DNA of 64,000 bases from Blakeslea trispora. Lineage: Eukaryota; Mucoromycota; Mucoromycetes; Mucorales; Choanephoraceae. The stretch spans positions 186,001-250,000 of the forward strand of contig JAIWNE010000037.1 of the NCBI GenBank assembly GCA_025331445.1, read 5' to 3'. Shown piece after piece: positions 56,790-64,000 of this stretch (positions within the stretch are counted from its first letter, which is position 1; each line of letters opens with the position of its first letter). The notes below the pieces were generated by a model that worked only from the letters and a program-made list of their open reading frames with translations, searched no databases and was not told the origin of the DNA. The position numbers and the translations under genes were made by a program.

Positions 56790-58195
56790 CACTACAATCA
56801 ATTGAAATTGCCTGCCGTCTCATCCACATTTTTTTTATGTTGATGAGACGGTGGTGAGACTGATAATTTTTTACTGCTTAATTTAAAAATCTCATTTTCT
56901 CTACGAAAACACGTTCATTGTGGATCAAACTTTTTAGGATGACTCTTGGATAAATGTACTTTATGTTTGTTAAATTGGATGTTGTGATTCCTTACAAAAT
57001 CTTTCATAACTTGACGATTTTGTGTTTAGAGCCTTTTTTAACCATTTTATTAAAAATTCGATTTCCGCCATATTTCTTGAAATGACTTGGTGTGATATTC
57101 ACGGTACAATTGATAACAATAATAAATCAATCAGACCCAAAAGAAAGTTGTCTTTATTCAATATACATTTTCTAGCTCTATTTATACTAATTATGGATCC
57201 CGCATCTTAGCTGAGTGTTTACCTTACGTTGGATCACAACGTACTTTCTGTTTATTTGTATAAGAACGTATCTCACCGTTAATCAATATGTCCATATATG
57301 TTAACGACGTGATGGCTAATCTGACTTTATAATTTATTATTGTTCCTTAAAAGGACAATGTATACAACACTTGGATTTATTTTTTTATTTTTTTTTTCTA
57401 AGTCGAATAGGCTGTAAATTGAGTGAGATTGCTTTCCAGATTACATATTTCTTGTCGTTGTTTGAATGCAAGAGGGCATATTTGCAATAAAATTGAAGAT
57501 GTACCTTTCCAAGTACCTCAACATCGCTTTTTTTTGGTATCAAAATGATCAGAAAAGCAAAAAGTAATAGATAAACAATCTTTCATAAAATAATAATAGC
57601 TTTTGACTATTTTCATTTTTTTTCTGAAAAAGCAGCGAATCTGTCTTAATTATACTTTCAATACGAGGTGTCCATTTTGAGCAACTTTTTTTTGGTTGAT
57701 TCTCAATAAGGGTTTTTTTTGCAACTTTTTTCTAGCACTGAAATTTATCTATTGCGAGGAATTAGCTGGCTCCTAATGAATGTTTTTTTTTTTGCAACTT
57801 TTTTTCCAGCACTGATTTTTTATTTTCTGAAGGATATATTTTTTTTGCAACTTTTTTTATTCTATGACATAGGATCATTTTTATTCTTTTAAAGAGGCCT
57901 TTTTTTTTGCAACTTTTTTTTCTGAAATTGAATATGATATTCAGGATAGCACTTGTTATTTTAATCAAAAAGAAGCGAAAAGAAGATGTATCATAAATGA
58001 TGTGAACTCATGTCAGGTTAATACAGTATGTACTGTATGGATCGTTTGGCCAATATTTAGAATATTGAGTAGGTATTCGCTCACACAATTAAACTTGAAT
58101 GTTTTGTATTAAATGTAAAGTGATAGAATGATCAATGTGTAATGTAAGAGTACAGAATAATTACTGGATAACAATTACTTCTTTATTTTTTTTTA
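56790..58195. other. putative left arm of the second CACTA element
   Basis: No gene. It starts cactacaatcaattgaaatt. A hairpin with ccgtctcatc (56815-56824) and gatgagacgg (56842-56851) arms lies 25 bases inside. A T-rich array follows at 57675-57921. Confidence 0.45.
57675..57921 (+). repeat. five T-rich gcaactttttt motifs at about 60-base spacing
   Basis: The block (t)gcaacttttttt, mostly embedded in poly-T, recurs near 57682, 57720, 57795, 57848 and 57909, separated by unrelated sequence. The spacing and repetition look like subterminal binding sites of a CACTA-type element rather than a simple tandem satellite. Confidence 0.55.
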
Positions 58196-59051
58196 TCAAT
58201 CGTTGACATCGTATTTTGATGGTTTCTTTGATTTTTTTTCTAATTGTTTGATATCCATTTGAAGCTTTGTGTATACTGGATCGATAGGTGGATATACACA
58301 ATCCTCTTCTACAATCAAAAGATTGTAATGACAGTCTTTGAGTTGCAAGACAATCGGCTTTCTTTCTTCAATGACACCACAGATTGGCACCATCAGAGTT
58401 GGCTTATTTTTTTTGTTGCTGTCCATATTGTTACAGCAATCTTGTACGTGTCAGCAACAATCTGGCTGCACTCGATGCCATTGTACCAAAATTGGGAGGG
58501 ACAGAAAGCATTGTTGTCATTCAATTCAAAAGAAAGAATGCTTCTTACCTTTTCGACGTCAAACCTATTTCTTTCGATTAAACAAAAAATCCATTATATG
58601 CTGACTTTACTACATACCTCATCTTCTTGTAAGTCTCCAAGTTTTCTTCAAAGGTCAGCATCATTTCCTTTTTGACTTGCATGTGTCGTGCGTTGTCATG
58701 GTAGATTCCATACGCAATTGCGTGGAACCCACAGTATCCAGAGGAAGGACTCACAACTACACGCTTTTTGACAGCATAAAGCGTGGTGTCAGCTTTATGC
58801 TTGCTGATCGACTGGAATTCGGGATGGTTGTGGGGGTTTTGCTTCTTACTGAGAATCCAAGAGAGCCCCTTCTTGGTAGACCTGTTGTAATGGACCTGAA
58901 AGTTACAGCTGGGAATCTTGCACTTGGCGTATACTTTCTGGTCAGTTTTAAGTCTAAACCCAATGAAATGTTTAGCTGTCAAGGGAATGTTCTGGAGAAC
59001 GTAGTCAGCAACATCGTGTTTGGTGAATGAGTTTGAGAGTTCGGGTTGCAT
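58196..59051 (-). pseudogene. FAR1-like zinc plus OTU cysteine protease gene, one homopolymer frameshift
   Basis: Exon 1 runs 59051-58618 and exon 2 58570-58196, with an in-phase GT-AG intron. The N-terminal part has a FAR1/FLYWCH-like zinc motif (YAKCKIPSCNFQVHYNRST ... NPHNHPEF). It is followed by an OTU domain: SGYCGFHAIAYGIYHDNARH with the presumed catalytic Cys, QIVADTYKIAV, and after the break LKDCHYNLLIVEED with the presumed His. An eight-T run (58407-58414) shifts the frame between TIWT and NKPTLMVPICGV; one base fewer or two more would join the frames. Block order and spacing resemble the C-terminal OTU domain of the MULE protein at 1561. No transposase domain is present, so it may be captured MULE sequence or an accessory protease of the CACTA element. 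Confidence 0.7.
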
Positions 59052-59590
59052 GTTGAGGTGAATGAGATTGCGCGTAAAGATAACTAAAGTAAAATAAAAT
59101 AAAAACTTTTGTTTAGCCAAGGGTCATATACAGACTCAACAAACCGTATTCAAACTGAGGTAAAATAAGTGGATGATACGATATTATGTGAGATGTAAAA
59201 AGTAATTTGAAAAAAAGCGGGTGTAACAGATTTCTTTTTTTTTAAAAAAATTGGGGATCAGCGATACGTATCTATCAGCAAAACATTATTCTCCTTTAGC
59301 CAAACAACATGAAGTATCCTCTCAAATGAATACAACAATGGTGAGGAAATCGCATGTGTTGAATTGTGTGAAGAAAAATGGATTTGAGGCGATGTTTAGC
59401 ACACTTAAGACAAAAGGGGTTATAATTAAGTCTGATAATGAATTTATTGTTCTTGTCAAATGATATCAGATAGCCGATTATAGTAATTGTGTACCTGTTG
59501 AGTAAGAAAATCTCAAACCTGTATATAATAATATGTTGACAGATTAATCGAATGCTCTTTCTACCTAAACTTAACAAAAAAATATCAATT

Positions 59591-61935
59591 ATGTCTGAAT
59601 CTCTTCTCCTCTGTTACTGTGATGAATGTCTCAACTTTCCTGACGAAGAAAGATGGTTGCCTCAGTATACCGTTCAGTATCACAAGGCAAACAATTTGTT
59701 TGGAGGCGTTGCCTTCAATGAGTGGGCTGCCATGAATGGTAAAGCATTTTATGGAATAAAAATGCAACATGTATGGTAACGCTATTGGTTTTTTAGACGA
59801 GCAATTTTTTGACATGGCTGGCTTGTCTGAGCAAGATGTCAACAATGACATCGATTTAATGGATGCTGATGGTAATAAAAAACAAATAACTGAGGAATTC
59901 AATGTTAATTATTTTGCTACGTAGATGATGAATTCATGGAAGAAGACTTCAGCATCATGGCCACAGGTGGCGATGAAGAATGGCCTGAAGTTGCTACCTC
60001 TGCTTTCGAGCCTGAGGAGGTGACTACTGAAGTTGTTGAAATCGACGAAGTCGATCAACTCGCTGACACTTTTGCTTCAAGTAAATTTTAATAAATAAAC
60101 CTGTTTGATATTTCAACTGAACAATTCTTTTAAACATGTCTATTATAGGCAAAGTTCCTTCTTCAGCAGCGGCTAAGATTCTATTTGCAATGGTTGTCAA
60201 GCTCCACAACAAGTACACCACTCATGAAGGAACTGAGTATGTTATGGAATGCTTGAATCAAGTCATGGAAGAAACTGGCGACTCCTTCCGTTTCCCTAAG
60301 CGTGTGCCTACCTTCTTGAATCGTACTGCTCTCCTCAATGGTAGTACGGAGGGTGTCAAGGCTTATGTTGTTTGTCCCAAGTGTCATGCTTTGCATGAAA
60401 AAACGGATGGTGCAGTCATCTGTGACAAGCCCATGGCCAATGCCATATTCATCCCCACGCACGCCTCCTTCTACTGTACTGGGAATCTCTTGGCGTTGAA
60501 CAACCGTGTTCCTGCAACTTTGTCTGTTCAGATGGAGTATGCCTACTGCTCTGTCGAGGCTACCTTAAAAAAGTTTTTCAGAAGACGAGGTTTTGCCGAC
60601 CAACTTGCCCAGTGGAAACACCGTCGCACTTTGGAAGGCTACTATTTGGACTTGCAAGATGCCAGCATGTTCAACACATTTAAGGCTTTGCCCACTGATG
60701 CGGTTCCCTTTGCCTACGAATCCAGTTACAATTTGCAGTTGGCTCTCAACATCGATTGGTTCAGTCCCTTTGAGCACAGTTACAGTGTGGGCTGTATCTA
60801 CATGTCCATACTTAACTTGCCAAAGAAGGACGGCCGCGATTTAAAGAAAAACATGATCTTGGTTGGTGTGATCCCTGGCCCTAGTGAGCCTAGCACTACT
60901 GCCATCAACCACTATCTTCGGCCTTTGGTGAATGAGCTCTTGGTGTTGATGAGAGGTGTAGATATGCCAGTCACCTTGCTCGATGGCAAAGTTGTGTACA
61001 ATAAGGTCCGAGCAGCCATCTCTTTGATCAGTTGCGATTTACCAGCAACAAAGAAACTAATTGGTAGCCTGTCCTACAACGGTCATCGTGCTTGCCACAT
61101 GTGTGATCTTGTTTTCCCTTCTCTTCCTGGTGGTGTCAGTAGACACAATTACTGTAACTGGAACTGTGACAGCTGGCCTAGAAAAGATCCCAACGCTACT
61201 CGTCAAGCTTCTGAGGATTGGTTAAGAGCATCCTCTGGTGTAAGAAGAAAGGAAGTAGAAAAGGCAACTGGATCAAGGTACTCTATCCTCAATGAATTAC
61301 CTTACTTTAGTTACGATCTGGTTGCCTTGGAACCAATGCATTGTTTGTACTTGGGCATTGCCAAACGATGCATTTCAGCCATGATACCCTTGACTTCGTA
61401 CGAAGTCATCCAACAGAAGATGAAGAAAATGATCTTCAATCCGGATCACTCCTGCGGCCCTCTCTCCAACAAGATCGGTGACAATGGGTTCCACAATGTC
61501 AAGGCAGTGGAGTTTAAGGACTTTGTGGTTGGTGTTGCTTCTTTGGTGCTAAAAGGAGTAATTGGAGAAGATGAATATGCTGTGGTGATGAACCTCATCA
61601 AAGCTTTTAGAATTCTAGAAGGTGATAGCATAGCTACATCTGATATCGAGGTTGTTCACAACTATTTGCTTGCTTTTGCTGTGGGGTACGAGAGGTTATA
61701 CTCTCATGACTTGGTTACCCCTAACTTCCATTTCATGTTGCATCTTCGCGACTCAATGCGAAAGTGGGGTCCTGTTTCTTGCTTCTGGGGGTTCAATTTT
61801 GAACGAAACAACATGTTTGTAAAAAGAATCCGTACCAACCACCGACAAGGCCTCGAAAAAACCTACATGAACAAAATGCAGTCAATCATCTTCTCTGAAG
61901 ATTTTGATTTTCTTACACATAATAGTTCCAACTGA
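59591..61935 (+). CDS. tnp2-type (Transposase_21) CACTA transposase, intact, four exons
   Basis: Exons 59591-59738, 59797-59871, 59925-60080 and 60149-61935 join in phase: 2166 bases, 721 residues, no internal stop. Exon 1 has LCYCDECLNF; exons 2-3 are strongly acidic and may be an activation-like or protein-contact region; the long exon has VVCPKCHAL and ICDKPM (zinc-like), NIDWFSPFEHSYSVGC, KKNMILVGVIPGP, SCDLPATK, ACHMCDL, NYCNWNCDSW, ALEPMHCLYLGIAKR and LVTPNFHFMLHLRDSM. This is the catalytic transposase of CACTA elements and the only uninterrupted copy of four in the window, so it could mobilise the defective 48809 element if the termini are compatible. Exon structure matches the copy at 50647. 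Confidence 0.92.
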
Positions 61936-62415
61936 TTACCTTTTTTTTTGTCTTGTTTCTGACCTTCTTTTCTTTCTTTAGATTTCTTTTTTTTTCCTTT
62001 ATTTTTATTTTTTTTCCACACCCGCTTTTTCTTCTCTCATCTTTGTATCTCCTTTTTTTTTTCAAATAAATTCTTTGGTACACAAAAAAAAGGGTCTTTT
62101 AAAAAAGAATCCCTAGTATTTAAAAAAAGTAATCGTTACCCATAATGTTAATGTGCACTTCATGTATGATTGTGTTTATTATCTTTATCAGAATTCAAGT
62201 CATTCCAAATTTCTTACTGTTAGTGACGCTCATTACAAAAGGCAATAGATATTTGGTTTGTATCACCATTGACGGAACTGAAATAAGTTACAGATAGAGG
62301 TGGTTAAATGAGCAAGTGTTTTAAACACAATTCTTTTTCCTCTTTTCCTCATTTCCGATTTTATTTTTAAAACAAAACTTTTTGGATTTCAGAACCTAAA
62401 AACCCATCAAACAAC
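61936..62415. other. intergenic region between transposase and ORF2
   Basis: T-rich terminator-like stretches at 61940-62090, then about 300 bases that probably hold the ORF2 promoter. No gene. Confidence 0.5.
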
Positions 62416-63126
62416 ATGAACAGTATTACAGCCTCAGACAATGACCAGAGAATTACTGAATTAGATGAAGAACAACAAGCGCAAGCAGCTGCATCTATGT
62501 TTTGTGATTTTGTTGGATTCTCGTCAATCAACGGCGATCCTTTTGGATATGAAGAAATGCCTCCAGAAAGCTACAGATCCATCAGATGGGCGTCTTCTAA
62601 ACACAGTCGTCTTTCAGAGAAGGAATATGCATGTCTTTTGGATTATTACACACTTGCATATGAGGGATTTACGTCTTCAAACGATGTGCAAAAATTTAAA
62701 TCCATCGACCTTTTAGGATACAATTATTCATCTCAACTGACAGGCAGTAACAGTGGTGTTTATGTCAATGTATTTCGAAAGAAAGGAGCTGAAATAGACT
62801 CCATACTAGACGAAACAACGTTACGAACTGGCGCAATTAGATTTTTTTTCAAGCATGCACCTCTGTTAGAAGACGAAAATGGCGAAGCCCCTCAAAAACT
62901 TGATCATTATTTTGCTTTCATACAATGGTTCAAGCTTCCTAGAGAAGGGATAGAGGATTTACAGTCCTATACAGATGACAGCATGCAACCATTTATTGAT
63001 CAGTTCGAAGAGGATGACTTTTTTTGTATAGTTCCTGTACACAAGATCCATTCTACTTCGCATTTATATTATCCAGGCATTGCCAACATAGTAGTAGCTT
63101 TGCATCTACCAAGAAAAATTCGATGA
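62416..63126 (+). CDS. CACTA ORF2, intact, unknown function
   Basis: 236 residues in one exon. The N-terminus is acidic. Conserved with the decayed copy at 53423 are INGDPFGYEE, RLSEKEYACLLDYYTLAYEG, VQKFKSIDLLGYNYSSQLTG, LDHYFAFIQWFKLPREGIED, FCIVPVHKI and a final ALHLPRKIR. The pattern of aromatic beta-strand blocks ending in a PVHKI ... PRK motif is reminiscent of the C-terminal parts of other tnp2-type and KDZ transposases. ORF2 may therefore be a detached transposase domain that acts with the protein encoded upstream. Its stop is 24 bases from that of the convergent ORF3. Confidence 0.78.
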   Translation: MNSITASDNDQRITELDEEQQAQAAASMFCDFVGFSSINGDPFGYEEMPPESYRSIRWASSKHSRLSEKEYACLLDYYTLAYEGFTSSNDVQKFKSIDLLGYNYSSQLTGSNSGVYVNVFRKKGAEIDSILDETTLRTGAIRFFFKHAPLLEDENGEAPQKLDHYFAFIQWFKLPREGIEDLQSYTDDSMQPFIDQFEEDDFFCIVPVHKIHSTSHLYYPGIANIVVALHLPRKIR

Positions 63127-63149
63127 AATATTTACAGGACGACAAAATT

Positions 63150-64000
63150 TTATTTACAATAAAAGATCCAAAAACGAATCTGAATCCTGTTCTTGTAAGG
63201 TATTCTCTTTAATACCCCAAGAGGAAGCTTCTTGACAGGCAGGCAGGCTTCAACATCAACAACTTCAATACGGCTTTTCTTGGCAGAACCGAATTGACCC
63301 TTCTTCTTTTGCGTTCTTCTGCATTCGTCAAGGTAATCGAAGAACATAGTACACTACAAGATAATACCATATTAGTTCCAACTACTCCCATATACTAGGG
63401 TTAAAATGTCCTGTATAACTACCTTGGTACTTCTGTAGGAGGGAGCTTTTCTCACCGTAATCTCCTCATTGTTCTCAATGACATCTTCTTGATCGGATGT
63501 CATGTCGCTGCACAGGAGTCGCTCGCATTCATCCTGGGAACCAAACTTCTCAACACAGTCATCGATGTTCATCGAGAAGGCCATTCTTCTTTTGCATTAA
63601 GGTTAGTACTTGTCAAACTCACATTCTCTGTTTGTGTCAATTTACTTACATATGATTTACGAGAACTTGCGTTATTTCTCATTCTTTTTTGTGCCTGTTC
63701 TACTTCAGGCTTCTTCTCGTCTTCGTTCTTTCTCTTCAGGTTGTTGAACCGACTACGAACAACTTCCATCAAGTACTTGCGCTTTTGCACAGGTCCCCAT
63801 TTCAACTGGGCAGCAACTTCTGCCACCTTTGGGTGAACAGCCAGTTGAGCAACGATGCTGCTTACAATCTTTGCGTTCTCCTCATCTTTCATGAGGCTGG
63901 AGCCCATGTTCCACTGAGTATCCCTCAAGGCTCTCACCTCGGCTGTCTTCATGGCTCTCTGTGTCATTGAAACCATATGTTAGTACACTAAGAAGCGAAA
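63150..64000 (-). CDS. CACTA ORF3, second copy, truncated by the window edge
   Basis: Exon pieces on the minus strand: about 63960-63660 (QWNMGSSLMKDEENAKIV, LMEVVRSRFNNLKRK, NNASSRKSY, GTAAGT donor), then a piece ending at 63423 (FGSQDECERLLCSDMTSDQE, RKAPSYRSTK) and the last exon 63353-63150 (CTMFFDYLDECRR to the stop). All align in order with ORF3 at 54174-55325. The acceptor of the middle exon could not be settled: the frame carrying FGSQDEC is reached in phase only from an AG before KFGSQ, so a small indel or another acceptor is possible. The coiled-coil first exon would lie beyond 64000. Confidence 0.65.

Larger units (their letters stand above)
56790..64000 (+). mobile_element. second CACTA element, 3' end beyond the window
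   Basis: Contains a tnp2-type transposase, ORF2 and ORF3 in the same order and orientation as 48809-56787, all in better condition. The left end may be CACTACAATCAATTG starting at 56790, directly abutting the other element; this is uncertain because the right end is outside the window. An OTU gene lies between the putative left end and the transposase and is absent from the other copy. Confidence 0.65.

Noticed and set aside
57675..57921. CRISPR-like spacing of a repeated motif
   Set aside because: The organism is eukaryotic, the repeats are T-rich and imperfect, and spacers vary in length; a transposon subterminal array is more likely.
58196..59051. Viral origin of the OTU gene
   Set aside because: OTU domains also occur in some viruses, but here the layout with a FAR1-like zinc motif, the intron and the neighbouring transposons point to a transposon or fungal origin.

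Overview
The window looks like nuclear DNA of an early-diverging fungus, most likely Mucoromycota (Mucorales-like). The DNA is AT-rich. Coding regions carry many short GT-AG introns of about 50-300 bases, usually GTAAGT-like donors with CTAAC/CTAAT-like branch motifs. The gene families present (KDZ, tnp2-type CACTA, MULE-OTU, chromodomain Ty3/gypsy, GCR1/NDC10-type recombinase) are typical of such genomes. The taxonomic call is inference from style and families, not from a marker gene. The only non-transposon gene seen is a slightly mutated tRNA-Ala(AGC) at 48680-48752. Everything else recognisable is mobile DNA, heavily nested.

Layout. 58-483: candidate solo LTR. 1344-5271: complete Mutator-like element (118-base TIRs) with one intact 8-exon gene joining a FAR1-like zinc domain, MULE transposase, SWIM finger and OTU cysteine-protease domain. 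5272-8352: decayed CACTA copy A. 8593-9027: LTR. 9571-12331: TA-flanked IS630/Tc1-like element with a frameshifted transposase. 12710-17076: KDZ relic broken by a Tc1 element (14953-16279) and bordered by another (17079-18715). 18988-22681: hAT element inserted in CACTA fragment B. 24297-30879: pogo-like element whose DNA-binding region is split by a near-perfect 5.8-kb Ty3/gypsy chromovirus-type retrotransposon (24868-30631, 162-base LTRs, TSD gtcag). 30918-32563: a third Tc1 element with 218-base TIRs. 32833-35503: CACTA fragment C, cut by a Ty3 relic that is itself cut by a solo LTR. 35646-47282: a 1.86-kb inverted repeat pair wrapped around and inside a broken Crypton/NDC10-GCR1-like tyrosine recombinase gene.

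48809-56787: complete CACTA element (CACTACAGAAAA termini, TSD ccc) with three genes: a tnp2-type transposase (two nonsense codons), ORF2 (broken) and a convergent, apparently intact 4-exon ORF3. From about 56790 to beyond the window end: a second member of the family with an intact transposase (59591-61935), intact ORF2 (62416-63126) and partial ORF3, plus an OTU-domain gene (58196-59051) upstream.

The most interesting signals are the three-gene CACTA module, in which ORF2 and ORF3 keep family, order and strand in two diverged copies, and the appearance of OTU-type protease domains in two unrelated DNA transposon contexts. Several frame breaks fall in A/T homopolymers of 6-8 bases, so some pseudogene calls may reflect assembly error rather than real decay. 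Splice sites were assigned by eye from frame continuity and consensus; no similarity search was run.
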